A stretch of 64,000 nucleotides of DNA from Ophiodon elongatus (GCA_016806645.1 JACSYO010000150.1:2713501-2777500); one strand, 5' to 3'; counted from the stretch's first letter, positions 25,031-37,799 are shown. Numbers and translations: made by a program. The notes: generated by a model from the sequence alone, not told the origin.

Positions 25031-25106
25031 AGATCTACTGCTTGGTAACTGGCAGTTGGAGCACTTGCAAGGCTTGGATTGGCTGCTCTCTGAATGAGCA
25101 GTTGCT

Positions 25107-25157
25107 GATTATTATTATTATTATTAATATTATTATTATTATTATTATTATTATTAT
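25107..25157. repeat. (ATT)n microsatellite
   Basis: About 17 ATT units with one AAT interruption near 25126. It generates spurious poly-isoleucine and poly-asparagine frames on the minus strand. Confidence 0.95.
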
Positions 25158-25779
25158 GATAAGTAACTGTGTTGCAAAAGAATTTCGGTATGAAACACTG
25201 TGCTTTTGACTGGCTTCTCTCCATAGCAACAGTGGCGAAGCATAATAGGTATTATATTGCTGGCCATAACAACCTGTAGTGTTGTTAAATTTAGCAGGAG
25301 ACATTTAGAATATAATTTAAGATAAAAATGTTTTTATAATAAATGGGAATTCACAATTGTGAAGCAGCCCCTCTTACTTCATAACTATTTCATGTGATTG
25401 TAAAACTTGGATGTTTAGTTAAAAACCTAGTATGTGATCTTTGCAGTAAGATGTTCCCTCCTACTTTCCCCATATCTCACCCACACTGATGCAACGCCTC
25501 AAGTTGTTGTTATGAAAGTGATTTAAAGAGGTGAGGATTGCTGCCACTCTGCTGTACTGTTCTCCAACTTCATGTTTATATTTCAGAGGTAATTAAGCAA
25601 ATGATCTTGTACATATATACAGAGACGTGGATGAGACTACCCTCCATATATCTGCATATACAGTCTGTTTGTGATTTCATCCCCACTTATCACCCACTTC
25701 TGAACTACAGAGAGTGTTTCTCCACTGCTCCATACAGCTGTGCGCCGGCTAAATGATAGCTCCATTCGCTTCATTTCCC
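25158..25779. other. non-coding, no gene recognised
   Basis: Unique AT-rich sequence between the ATT array and the POU/MEF2 block. A short open frame at 25538-25756 shows no domain. Confidence 0.5.
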
Positions 25780-26060
25780 CTGTTGCATATATCTTTGAGC
25801 TGGGAACCACAGGTGCCCTTTCAAGTAATCCATTTCCTATTCCCATATTTGCATATATGCATAATGCATGACAAAATGGCATCTCCAAAAGAGGGTCCAA
25901 TGAGAGAGAGAGAGCCCTATTTTTAGTATGCACCTGGCATCGGTGCCGCCCATCTTGATATCTCGGGTTCAATTACAAAAGGTTTGGTGCGGCAGCGGCG
26001 ATGAAGGGCTGAGGTGTGCGGGCCGAGGATGGATGTGTAAAACTCTTCCCACACTGTTCT
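25780..26060. promoter_or_regulatory. candidate enhancer: POU octamer, paired ATGCAT, MEF2 box
   Basis: A perfect POU octamer, ATTTGCAT (25847-25854), is followed by ATGCAT-A-ATGCAT (25857-25869), one base longer than the POU dimer MORE element (ATGCATATGCAT). About 48 bp downstream is CTATTTTTAG (25917-25926), a perfect MEF2 consensus. The block then becomes CpG-rich (GGTGCGGCAGCGGCGATG, 25985-26005). Three strong motifs in under 80 bp suggest regulatory function, but this is inferred from sequence only. Confidence 0.4.
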
Positions 26061-26347
26061 GCGCGCTTTCCGCTCCCCAGAGTTGACAGAGTTTCCTCGC
26101 AATGCAATCAGGCAAATGGAAATATTAACACGCTTTTGAACAAAACATCACTCAGTCAAGGCAGCAGGGTGAGAATAAAGGAGGCCTTCATCCTGCCAGT
26201 ATATCAAAGGAGAGGAAATGCTGAAAAAAAACATTGCTGCTGTGCTACACAACAAAGGAAGAAGAGACAACAAAAAAATACAGATGAGAGGAAATTGCAC
26301 TATTTTTCATTTTGACATATCTTCTGTCAGATTTCTGTCTACCCCCA

Positions 26348-26348
<1 letters not shown>

Positions 26349-26392
<44 letters not shown>

Positions 26393-26402
26393 GTGTGTGT
26401 GC
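26349..26402. repeat. (CTGT)n microsatellite with GT tail
   Basis: About ten uninterrupted CTGT units run into five GT units. The tetranucleotide makes an artefactual C-L-S-V repeating peptide. Confidence 0.96.
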
Positions 26403-27302
26403 GTGTTCTCCATGACACACACCCCTTCTGTTCAAATCACGGTCAAATCAATTACATTCGTTTCACGAGGCTTTTTGCGGGCATGACAAGATTATATTGA
26501 CAAATTTAATTATGAAAATAATGATGTAAAAATCTTAATGCTGATTTTCTACACAATCAGGCTGCAGTACATAGATTGTATGACAAATATTTACAGAAAC
26601 TCATAAGTCAACCTTACAAAACGATGACTTTCCTCTCTCTCTGTTTTACCATCTCTGTCTCCATCCATTTTAGTTTCACTCTGTTTTATTGCTCCAACAT
26701 GTAAATATACTCTCTTTTATTCAGTGGGTGGAATTCAAATAAGCACATGGCATTTCCTTGAGAAGTCGCAGGAGTCTTATTTCATTCCACTTTAAGTTTT
26801 GGGGACACGACTTGTGTGTGTGAGAGAAGTGGGACAAGTTCCCCTTGAATGGCATTATCTTGAGCAGAATCCATTCTGCCTACCTGGTCTGCGGGGCACA
26901 GCTTCCTCTCCCATTCCGTAGCAGACCGATACAACTTACTGATAAAGTTTAATGTTACCCGTAATTAAATCGAGATTGAACACACATTATATGGTTTTGT
27001 TGCGTCACGCTGTAGTCCCAGGCAGTCCCGAAATTACTTGGTGCATAAATGTATACGCCGGCGCCTGTGTGTGTGATGACGGTAAGTCTATTGCAGTATG
27101 AGGGGGACAGACTGAGATTGCTATCCCCATGATGGATTGCCAAGTGCAGCTGCTTTAAAATACTATTAGGACATAGTCCCCAGCTTGCTACAGGGTACTC
27201 GCTAATGTATTGCTTCTCTTGGGACTGAGTTTGTGTCTGCTCTAGTTTTTAAAAGTTTGCTACAAATGCACCTACAAAACAGGACAGCAGGGTTTCTTTG
27301 TA
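26403..27302. other. non-coding, no gene recognised
   Basis: Unique sequence. Short open frames have no domains and no repeat termini are visible. Confidence 0.5.
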
Positions 27303-27345
27303 TGTGTGTGTGTGTGTGTATGTGTGTGTGTGTGTGTGTGTGTGT
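27303..27345. repeat. (GT)n microsatellite
   Basis: About 21 GT units with one TA interruption near 27319. Confidence 0.95.
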
Positions 27346-29496
27346 AGTAGTAGTTGTGCAGGGGGGAAGAGACACGGCAAGAAAGCCTTGTGTTCACCGA
27401 TACAAAATACAAGCGGTCACACTCACTGTGCTGCGTCTTCAGCTTCCCTTGTTTTGGCAGAACAGTTTGGTTATGCAATTAAAGCATATAAATTGATAGA
27501 ACAGCAAAACAACAGTCCCAGTTTAATTCCTGCCTAATGACATTCCTGCTAAGCCGACCCTTGCCTCTAGAGGTGTAGTACAGGGAAAAAAACCTCATTA
27601 ACTTTTTTGTGTGTCCCTCATTATTTATTTTTTCTTTAGAGAACAACCCACCCTTATCTGCTGAAAGATTAGAAGTGCAACTAGGATTTTTTTTGTTAAG
27701 TAATCAGACCAACACAAGCAATTTAACCCACACAAAACCCAGCAAGGATGTCCCCCGGAGAGATGCAAACGAGCCCGTTTTTCTACGCATAAGTGGCGAA
27801 AGAGTTACAGGAGACGGGGCTATGAACGGTGGTTGCATTTCATGTTGGAGTCAGGACAACTCTCATTACACACACACACACACACACACAAGTATCTCCT
27901 GTTGTTTATGTATGTGTATACTTTGTTTGTTTTTTTCCCATCTTGAGGCCAATAACTCAGCCATGACATGAATGATTTTTGCTTGGCATTGTCTGAAAAT
28001 GTTGGTTTCAGCATGGTCCAAGTATTGATTACTGCGTATTGACTGAAGACCAAGGTGTCAGATTCAGTTGGGAAAACATGAGTGTGCTTATTTAATGCGA
28101 TTTTGTTTTTGGCTCATTAAACTGATCTTCAACCCGCTCTGCTTCTGCTTCTATTATCGTCTGACAGGAACGCACAAGTGGTTTTGACGGTATGTACAAT
28201 ACAGTTCATTTTCAGCCGCCAGTGAAAGGGTCTGGATAACATCCTGTTTTGTAACTCTGAAAAGTATTACACGAATGGCTTCGATCTCAAGCAGTTAGCT
28301 TTGTCTGAGAATAAAAGTGCCTTTTTTTTTTTTTGGGATTTAACAGCCCGTCTCAAAGTCTTGTCATTTATGCATTTAGCTTTTGTATTGCAATTTGACC
28401 TCCCTTCTCTCACCTGTTCAAATTTGTGTTTTAGCTGCCTTTCATTCCGGGGTTTTACCATTTATATGTGTGAACAGATAAACTTCTAAACCATGCAATG
28501 GTATTTTTGTCTGAGGCTTACAAGCTTAATCCACATTTTGGGGGGGGAAAGGCTGTAAGCCAAATATTATTCCAATACCTAAATGCCACAGTACAGCCGG
28601 CTTGTGAAATAAGTACTTTTCAGGACAAGCTGGCAAATGCTAAAAATCCACTATCCACAGGGACCACGGCAAAAAACCCACATGGTGTAATTGAATGAAT
28701 ATTGTTCTCATCCAAACACTGCTGCATACACAGACGTCACCCTCTAGCCTCAGGGCTCCCCGTTCGACTGCTGACAGACACAACTGCTTTTGAGAGAAAT
28801 GCAATTTTATTTATCATAATTTCATTCATCAGACTTTCAAAAGCTGCCAGAATTCCATCAAGTGCATTTTTATTGAGCAGCAGGTACACCTTTTTCTTTT
28901 TGGATAATTGCGACGGGTTTAACAAAGCTCTGAATAAATAATGGACTCTATGTGGTGGTCATGTTTTTTCAGTATCCTAGATACGTCATTTATTTGTGTG
29001 TGTGTGTGTGGTTGCGTGTGTGTAAGTGAAACTTTTAAGTATCCTGATTCTGTTTTTTTCATTGACTGGGTTCTTCTAAGAAGACGTGCTTATCGTGAGC
29101 CCTCAGTGCATTCGTGTTAATCCCTGGGAAAGATGACATCAAACGGAAGCAGAGCACAGGATTATGGGGGATGATGTGGAGCATGATCAACTGCCACTGA
29201 GGACCGGATGGACAGGACAGAATCCTCCGAAGGTGAGAGCAAACAAACCCCAAAAATACAGTGGAGTGGAATGAAGGGGGGAAAAAATGGCAACCAGCGT
29301 ATGAATTAACCATGACAGGACACTGGAAAGCTTCGCCACTGCCAAACCAACCCGAGTGGTGCATTCATTTTAATCAGTAGTTTTCCCACTGCAGCCAGTC
29401 GCTACTATCTAATTCAAACAGTTCTAACTCCACCGCCTCTGTTTAATCCTGGAGCGTGCCAAATATCCTCTTCTTTAATGATTTAATAATGGTAGT
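27346..29496. other. non-coding with short microsatellites
   Basis: Contains (CA)11 at 27868-27891, a T run at 28321-28334, and (TG) runs at 28994-29010 and 29016-29023. A splice-like pair flanks 28168-28189 (see findings). Open frames such as 27609-27971 and 29059-29364 lack domains. Confidence 0.5.
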
Positions 29497-29680
29497 ATGA
29501 TAGCTCGTAACTTTGTTTTTCAGTGCTCTTGTGTAGCTAATTCCTGTATAATGTTATTTGTTCTTGATTTTATTTTTACTTCTCTATTTATCTGTACTCA
29601 TCTCTGTATTTGTGCGGCTGCAACACCTGAAATTCCCCTCCTGGGATCAATAAAGACTTACCCATTTTTATACGATTGCT
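29497..29680 (+). mobile_element. non-LTR retroelement-like 3' end
   Basis: The stretch GCAACACCTGAAATTCCCC followed by TCCTGGGATCAATAAAGACT closely resembles a widespread teleost retroelement 3' end (AACACTTGAATTTCCCC...GGGGATCAATAAAG). The paired CCCC/GGGA segments form the small hairpin often seen at LINE 3' ends. The upstream 29520-29610 pyrimidine-rich part probably belongs too. The element is 5'-truncated with no coding sequence. The clade cannot be decided from this piece. Confidence 0.5.
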
Positions 29681-30193
29681 GATAAAGGCATCTCAAACCC
29701 TACTCAAGTTTGATTTCTAGGTTCCATAAATAAACGGAATTTCAGATTTTGCAACAGTTAATGGATGTACCATATTTTGGGGGCTTTATTCCCTCTGGTA
29801 TTACCATCCAGACTGACAAAGACAGAGGAAAGAAGTCTTTGAGCAAGACAACAAACCTCTTAGCAGCTCCAGGTAGACTATCCTCTTAGAGAAACCAAGA
29901 CAGGAGTAAATAACACCCATGCTCACATTGTTTCGTTCGTTTATTCTTTTACACACTTAAAGGAGCTTAATCAGTACACTGGATCGCAACAACCCACAAA
30001 GCATTATCACCTGACTCTGCAGTTTCCTCCAGTCTGAGAGTGTCTTTCTGCTCATTGTTTTGATTTTACATCCCGCAATCTTACCATTTTGGTTCGGTCT
30101 TCTCTTTCTCGTCAAACATCGTTTTCAGCAACAAAAAAAAGAAAAAGAAAGAAAAAGCTCTTAAGGCCGGTATTACACTGCCTGCCAATTACC
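29681..30193. other. non-coding, no gene recognised
   Basis: Unique sequence with an AAAGAAAAAGAAAG purine run near 30135-30155. No gene is supported. Confidence 0.5.
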
Positions 30194-30395
30194 AAACAGC
30201 GGACAGAGTGAGTTAAAGACTAGCTGGTGAACAAAGTGGAGCATTAAGCAGCTAAAGAGCCAAAAGGCTTTTCACAGGAGTTGGTGGACTCCCAAGACGG
30301 AGCTAAAACAGAGTGAATATCGGACGACGTGACCAGAAACATGACTCCAAATAAATGCTAATGGTTAAATACGTGGCAGCTGATTGGATGAACCA
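30194..30395 (+). repeat. dispersed repeat family R, copy 1
   Basis: The segment containing TAGCTGGTGAACAAAGTGGA, GCATTAAGCAGC, GGAGTTGGTGGA, ACGGAGCTAA, AGAGTGAATATCGGA and AACATGACTCCAAAT aligns in order with the reverse complement of 47440-47690. There the corresponding wording is TAGCTGGTGAACAGAGTGGA, TCATTTAGCAGC, GTGCTAGTGGAG, GCAGAGCTAA, AGAGTGAATATTGGA and AACACGACTCCAAAT. I recognise this as a common dispersed repeat of spiny-rayed fish. No terminal repeats are visible in this copy. The class is unknown, possibly a non-autonomous DNA transposon. Confidence 0.6.
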
Positions 30396-31079
30396 TCTGC
30401 CAATCAAACTGTTAACAAAGCCAGTCGGAAGGAGAGAGAAAACATTTTTTCATTAAAAGAAAAGTCTTCCGTTTTTTTATCTTCTTTCAATGAAGACATG
30501 TTGTCCAGTTCTGATATAAATCTACGCTAACCTCTTCAGGAGCCGCCATTGTTCTTTTGAAGGAACTCTGTGTTAATTGCACACACCTAAGCCACGCCCA
30601 TAGCTACCGGTAGCTCCTCACAGGACGGCGATCGGTTCGTGCTCTGGCTTACTGAACACAAACGCACCACTTGAAGCCTGACGTGAGGGATTTTTGTGCG
30701 ATATGTGATCCTGCGATTCTCCCATTAACACGGGAATCCCACTGCCGTGCAAGGTCAGTACCCAGGAGGCAAACTGGCACCTCTTACGCTACCAGTTCAC
30801 ACTGAGTACTTTCTCCATTTGGGGACTTTTATCAGCCTAGATGGTGTTGAGGGCGTTTGATGGACAGTGTGACATGGGAAGGTTTGAACCCTGAGGGGAG
30901 GAACTGATGAAAAAAAAATGTGTTGAAAAATAGCAGGGATGTGTGCGGACTTCCATGATCTTGTTGGCTGTCAGAAAGTAATAGTAGAATTATATAACCT
31001 TTGTATCGAGCGTGCCTCAACGGTGTAAACAACAAATATATAAATAATCTGTGTCCTGAGCTCATCACTGCAACTATAA
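30396..31079. other. non-coding, no gene recognised
   Basis: Mixed sequence with a CpG-containing patch at 30590-30700 (CCACGCCC, ACCGGTAGC, GGACGGCGATCGG). This may be further repeat-derived sequence, but no termini are identifiable. Confidence 0.45.
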
Positions 31080-32100
31080 CCTGGGAACCATTAATAAAAC
31101 CTCATTAAAGCTTATCTAATGAGGAGAAGTACTTGTGTTGTTAAATATTTGTCTTGTTCTTTTTCTCTAATTACACATTAATGGGCCCATGCTGACTTCA
31201 TTTGTCGCAGCGTAAGCGAGCAGTAAATAATGTCTCTTTAGAAGTAGTTCGCAGGAGCATCGCCTAATGTAGACAGGGCCTCGCCTATTGATCTCACCTT
31301 GAGTTATTCGGCTCACAGTGAGAAAAAATCAGCGCGTCAGCTCGCTGTCGGACTTACCGGTGAAGGTCTTTATGTCAGTGTTTTTGTAGTAATCGGGCAT
31401 AACTGCCAAGTCAAAATGTTTGGTAATTATAAAATTATTAAATATATTTTGCATTGTGTCTTTTTCCTTTGCACTTGTGTTTTTCACTGTGTTCAGCACC
31501 TCTTCAACTCTGGTGTGCGTTCCCCCTCTCTCTCATTAATTGGGCCAAATATGTTGTCCATTAATTCTTCAGAGGACAAGGATATATTTCTGAGCTAAGG
31601 TCACTTAGTTGTCAGGCAGGTTGGCTTGACCAACATGTAGCCACTTTAATAGAATTCACAAATTGAATCATTGATTCATATGTTAATGCTGTTTGGATGA
31701 TTTCAGCTGTTTGTACTTCTGATTCAAGTGAACATTAAATGTACACGTCCAAAGGACAATTGCCTTAAAAAGTTAATGTCGAGTTTTTGAATGGACATCC
31801 CTCTCTCTCTCCCTGAACAATCTAATGACAGATATAATTGTAATCATCCTTGAGTGTCCTGGATTCGTATTACTGTTAGGAACACTTGGAATCTAATGTC
31901 CCTTATTAATCATACCTCACCTCGCTGTCAGTGTGACCTGGTAATTAAGGAGATGATCCTCCAGGAGAATTGGGTTCAGGCCACTGTGACAGCAACCCGC
32001 TGAAGAGTCCTTTTTGCAAATTATGTCAGGTGCTATGCTGACATTACAGTCTGAACCCCAAATGAGAAGACTGCGTCTGCATTGAGGATTAATAAAATAT
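31080..32100. promoter_or_regulatory. candidate conserved noncoding element cluster
   Basis: About 1 kb of repeat-free sequence, unusually dense in ATTAAT, TAATTAAGG, TTAATCAT, CATTAATTGGGCC and CCTTATTAATC homeodomain-type cores. It also has a perfect palindrome TGAATCA-T-TGATTCA at 31664-31678 and a CAGCTGTTTG E-box near 31707. No extended open frame exists apart from 31299-31598, which has no domain. This is the part of the window whose texture most resembles vertebrate developmental CNEs. Conservation is not measurable here, and the target gene, if any, lies outside the window. Confidence 0.4.
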
Positions 32101-33447
32101 CACTGTAGCACATCAAAAACACACAGTTCATTCATGAGAGGGCAATGATTTCCAAATATAATCCCATTTCGTATAATTTGGATAATCAATTAACTGTCAT
32201 TAATCTTCCTGTAACAAGCAATAATGCTGAAAGTTCTTTTAGTCCATCCATTGAAATGTGAATTGATGTGCTTTTCACCGTTTTATATCACTGTAAATTG
32301 AAATTGCTGGCCATTAAGTAACAAGATATATAGCACACCAATGGCCAAGACATTTTTGGAGTAATTTAGAAAACGGTGTCAGCATTACGTACTTACATCT
32401 TGGCTGCAAATTAAGGCATACTTGGCTGGGCTTTTTTGGGAGGAGGGGGGGCGGGGATTAAAGTGACAGTCACTAAAATGGACTATTACAGACAAAGGGG
32501 TGAATACAGGTATATTCAGGAAAAATGATAAAAAATTGGTATGTAAACATGAAAAAAACAACTTTAAAACAAGTTTAAACCTGAAAGAATGCATAATTTG
32601 TCTCCTTTAAAAAGGTTGAGTTCCCTCGAGTCCTCCTGACTGCTCATTGTGTGCTGCCACTGTAGTGCTGATATGACGTGCCAAGCACAAGAAACAGAAC
32701 AAAAAACAATAAAATATGCGTCTCCTGTTTTTTGTGGCAACAAAAACAAAGTGAGATCTGAACAAAGATCTTGTCGTCATCTCTTCTTAGTTGTAGAGAA
32801 AAGGCCGTTGACAAAAATATTTAGGAAAGATGCACCAATTGCAATTTACTTATTAGTCTGACCCATAGAAATCAGTTATTAGTAGAACAGACATTGAACT
32901 GTTTTGTGTTTCTGTAGCTTACACAGAGGGGTTTCCCCTCCCTCATCTCCCTGTTCAGTCAATTGTTTTCTAATCCAACCGCCATTTATCATGACTTTAG
33001 ACATCTACCTGTAAGTGGCCGCCTAAAGGTATGCTATACTTTTGATTTTTGGTGAACTGAAACATATGCATTTCCCCCTATATTTATGTTCATAACACCA
33101 TTTCACAGAAGTAACTTGTTTCCAAGGGCATCTACCTACTTACTACCAATGGACAAAATGTCATACTGGTTGTTTTAATCTAAAACAATACACTTTGGAT
33201 AAGCAGTTAGCCACCATGAGCAGTAAAGTGGAGCTGTTTGTTAAAAAGGAGACCGATGAAGGTTGCTAAGGTCAAAGACAACACTTGGCTGCGTCCCACT
33301 AATTATTTTTCCAGAATGTTCATTAGCTTGGGAAGAGACTTGTGGGTATGGCTGTCCTCTCAACCTACTTTACAGTCTCTCACAGGACCGACGCTCATCC
33401 AAAAACTGTGTAGCTCTGGCCTCTACCCAAGAATGCAACACAGTTGG

Positions 33448-33450
<3 letters not shown>
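32101..33450. other. non-coding; G-quadruplex motif at 32438-32456
   Basis: AT-rich unique sequence, some of which (32100-32400) may extend the preceding block. At 32438-32456 the plus strand reads GGG, then a G7 run, then C and GGGG, which satisfies a four-run G-quadruplex pattern. Open frames lack domains. Confidence 0.45.

Positions 33451-33507
<57 letters not shown>
33451..33507. repeat. (GA)n microsatellite
   Basis: About 28 pure GA units. As a homopurine-homopyrimidine mirror repeat it could form triplex (H-) DNA. It generates artefactual Arg/Glu repeat frames. Confidence 0.97.
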
Positions 33508-33510
<3 letters not shown>

Positions 33511-35215
33511 CTGTGGCGAAATCCTCTACCCATGCATAAGAGTTAGCGAGGAGTGCTGATGTGTCACGGTTAATCACCAGCTCCTCGTTCAGTGTTTGAA
33601 GGGAGAGAGGGCAGCCGGAGACCACAGGGTCCGTCAGGTGTCCGTGGAGACAAATCCAGAATCAAATTGATTTCAGAAGCCAGGGGGCCGATGTGTTTAC
33701 CTCATCAAGCACGCAACCGAGTGGAGAGCATAAACAAAATGAAAGGAATAAAAGAGTGGGGAGGGTTATCATGTGTGCGGTGACCCTCCAGTAATGACAC
33801 TCCCTGCATCCCCACCTGCACATTGCCAGTTTTCATATACCACCCTATCGGCAAAAGAGGAAAGTGGTTTGCTGATAAAATTCCTAGTGTTCCTGTAGCT
33901 GGGTTTTCTCCAGGCACAATTATCTTCCTGAAGCAGTCATTCCCCCCTCTGCAGGGCGGATGTGAATTGCTTCAATAACAGGACAGCCTTGCTTTTTCCC
34001 TCCCTCTGCTGTTAGTCGGTTCTCCCTTATGGCCTGAGCGTGGGTCTGTCAGAAAATCCGCCCAAGGCTTAACTTTCGTTATCAGCCTGGTTGATGCAAT
34101 CTGTTTCTTCCAGATTGTCCCAAAATGGCTGGTGGATGACTTCTGCTACCTGTCAGTGACTCTAGATCTTGAGATTTGACTGTGAATTACAAAGAAGGAA
34201 AGGAGGGAGCTGGGGGGGAAACTGTTGATTTCGAAGTGTGAAGAGTTCTGAAAAAGATGTCCACCAAATATGGTGAATGATTGTAAAAGTGTATTTATGG
34301 ATGAGTACGCCACAGAAAGATAACAAATTGAAAATAGAAGTTCTGATATAGTCTTTTTTGAAAATTCGAAATGTCTACATTTGACAGGATAAAGCTTTTG
34401 AGCCCACGTTTGCCTAAGTTTGATAAAAAAAAAGAAAAGTTTTGCTTCAAATATCATTTGTGTCATTGCCATATTGGATTTTCTAGATCAAAGTTTCCCT
34501 CTATATCATTTTTTTTAAAATGTAACAGTTATAAAAGGAGTTCCAATGTCTTTGAAGAGAAGTGCATACAAACAACAAGCATGTCATTATGTAAAGTGAA
34601 GCCTGTAAAATATAGTTATAATGCCTCTCTGAAGTCCACGCAAATGGATAAAAGCCACAAAGGAGGGGAGAGAAAAACCTCTTTAAAATCAAAGGGTGTT
34701 AGAAATTTGGTCTTAGATGTTAATCTGACTATAAGTAGCCATTTCCAGAGTACAAAGACAAAGCCGGCTGTCAGTGTTCGGTGCTAAGTTCTCCATCTGC
34801 ATGCAAACAAAGAAATAATGACGCCATTACGTGGTGCAACCAAACAGTGGAACAGCTTGATATGTTGTAATATCCTGACCGAAACCTCAGTTAAAATCCA
34901 TTTCCATGAAAGAAGTGGGGAACTATAGTTAATAAAGGCAGAACAAGATTCCTCTCCTCAGGAAGAGACCAGGAAGGTGTCTGTGCACACCGTCGTCTGC
35001 ACGGCCCCTGTGTGGTATTTGTTTCCATGCGGAGGCTTGTTTCCATTCTCCAGCAGAACGAAGGTATTACCACCCTTCGTTCAGCAAGCTCCTGCGCATG
35101 ACAGTTCATTTTCTGCATGATCTCCCCAAAGTCGATACGATCTTGTAAAGACAAATACCAGATAGCAGTGGCTAACTGATGCAGTTTGGGGGGGAACACC
35201 ATTAATCATGCTCTC
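33508..35215. other. non-coding, no gene recognised
   Basis: Unique sequence. The open frame at 34371-34787 (138 codons, plus) is AT-rich and Lys/Ser-rich, with no domain, and overlaps an opposing frame at 34146-34472. No splice-site support was found. Confidence 0.5.
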
Positions 35216-35500
35216 CCGAGGGGGCGGGGGTGGGGGGAGTGAGATGCGGGTCTACCCAGCAAGTTTTCATGCATTTGTACAATCACCAGAAGATCTATGA
35301 ATGAATTCACAGCTGGCGGTGGCTTCATTACCCATGGTTCTGCAGGGGTCCTGGAGCACAGGGATCAAAACGAGCAGGGAAGTAACTGGACACATCCCTC
35401 TTGTTGGCGGACGACGCGTCGGCGTCCAATTAAGTGGCCGGAGACAGCTGTGTCATTCCAGATCGACCACGTCGTAGACGCGGTGCTTGATTGAATAAGG
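35216..35500. promoter_or_regulatory. GC/CpG-richer block, candidate regulatory element
   Basis: A G-rich run (35220-35238, three runs of 5-6 G) precedes 35395-35490, which has many CpGs (GACGACGCGTCGGCGTCC, GACCACGTCGTAGACGCGG) plus CAATTAAG and GACAGCTGTGTC. CpG retention contrasts with the AT-rich flanks. Open frames here are short and have no domain. Confidence 0.25.
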
Positions 35501-37799
35501 ATGCGAAGCATTTGAAACCAAACATGCAGCGTGAACACGCCTGTTAATTTGTCAAGCAAAAAGACCCACAATCACCTCACTATCTTTTGATGCTAACCTT
35601 CACCGTAGCTGTTTTCGCAAGTTAAGACAATTACCAGACGATGCATGAAGTCTCGTTGCAGAAAAGCAGCAGTGTACATATAATTAACGTACTGTAGTCC
35701 AGCGGATGAATGGCATAACAAATGAACCATGTTATCCCTACAGTAAACGAACGATACAGGCCGCTTGAAAAAGATCTTGTTTGAGTACCTCATCAGTTTT
35801 CCACGTGACTCTACGTTGTTGTGATAAATGAGGATTTACACTCAAATCTGTCTGTCTTTTGTATTCCTGTTTATTTTACATTCCCAAGCATCTCTGACAA
35901 AAATCGCAAAACAGAGATGCGAACATGCACGTGGCCACAATGTTAAGAAGATATTTTAGTATTCACACCTCTCTGACTCCTCCATAAAAATATATTTGAA
36001 GAAACAAAGCAAGGCAAGTTTCATTGGCGTAGGAGGGTTACAGACTGTCTGACTCATCTGTCAAGTGTTTTAAACTTTAAAAAATATTACCTCCAGAGAA
36101 CAGCTATTGATGAACACCAATGGCTCCAGTTTAACTTTGGAAAAAGAAAATGACAAAATTGCAATTGAAGCATGGATGATGTTTGCTGGCGATGTTTTTT
36201 GAGGCAACAAACTGCTACGTTATTTAACCTCGGGTTTCTGCGGTGACTGTTTTACATCACGGTATTAAAAAATTAAAAAGGGGATGCTCCACTCGATACA
36301 GGATATTACCTGAACATATTGTTTGTGCGTGTGGTCCGGCTACAGACACACTGAGGTTAAGGTTAGATTAGAAAAAGGTTGTGATTTGGTTGAAAGCAGA
36401 AAAAGTAAACTCGTCCTCTCATATTACTGACTTGATTTGACAAAGATGAAGAATGTTTCTAGAACCTTCACCAAGGGCTTAAAAAAGTCCCCAAACACAA
36501 ACTTAAAAACGTTAATCATGCTTTAGTTGCCACGAGTGGATATTGTCTGGAAAACAAACAAAAACAATCCCTTTAGGATAAACATTTGAGAGATTTTAAT
36601 AAAAGACATGTACCTTTTTTATGTTGATCCAATCTGAGTGGCCTCTTTGAAAACATATTTACTGTTGCAAATTAGTAGTTCTGTTTAATAATCATTTTTT
36701 TGCAATAAAGATATTGAGATAACTTGCCTCATTACAGCAGTTGTGAATTCAAGACACTCTTAAGTTGTCCCACTGCTGATGCTTCCATTCCTTTTTTGAT
36801 GCACTGCCCAGTAATAAAAGTGCTGCAGGCAATATTTTGTCATCATAAAGACCACTAGAAAGCTTTAAAAAAAAGAAAAGAAAAAAAGCCTTGTTCCCAC
36901 AGATTGTAATGATACACCAGGCGTCAATTACTGTATGTGCTGGAGGTGGAAAGAAGTTATAGATTACTTAAATCATTGAACACTGTATGTGTACCACTGC
37001 AAGTATGTGCGGTCCTGTTTGTGCTTGTAGCTGTGTCAGCACTGAGAGGAAGAAAACACAGCAGATCTCGCCGAGGAACCAGAGAAGCTACAGAGTCTGT
37101 CCTGCTTCTGAGACGTGGCTTGTGAGGGAGAAGATCGACTGTTGTTGTTGACGCATCTGTTTCATGTATTCTAGTGCATGCAGACATTTTTTCTTCTTCT
37201 TCTTCTTTCCCCACCCCATCAGAGAAATCGTTACTTGGCACTTTTTGACTTCCTGACACGGTGTCGGAGCTGAACAGCTTCCATTGTGTCTCCACTTATC
37301 GCAGGGTGTGAATTGAACATGGTAAATCGGTCTGCAATGGAACTGAATGAATCTGTTTTTGTGCCCTGGAAGATAAGCGTTATAGCATTAGATGGGAATG
37401 AAAGTTTCCATTCGGAAAAAATCTCATGAACAGCTCTCCCAATTGTTGGCGATTCATGGCAGTTGTGATACGATATGATATATAATGAAGAGCTGATAAG
37501 ACTTAAGCTCTCCCAGAAAAACTACCAGCCCACACTGATATAGGACAGACATTGGAAGAGGGAAATCAGAGGAATGCTGCACATACAGAAGAGAGCCGCT
37601 GAATATAATGGAGTCAAAAAAAGACAAAATAAATGCTTGAAATAATTAATGACCTATACAAAATGAAATATATAATTTAACAATTTAACATCTGCATTTT
37701 ATATTTTCTTGTGACTCTCCATTTGCATTTGCTCAAAGAGAATTTATGTAGCATCATTTGAAATTATTTGCAACATACGTATCCAATATAAAATCTGTA
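35501..37799. other. non-coding, no gene recognised
   Basis: AT-rich unique sequence. A purine run (36865-36888) and TCTTCTTCTTCTTC (37190-37206) are low complexity. 36006-36025 briefly resembles a reversed retroelement tail but is too short to call. Confidence 0.5.

Noticed and set aside
36006..36025. reversed retroelement tail (AAGGCAAGTTTCATTG)
   Set aside because: Too short and without downstream agreement to call.
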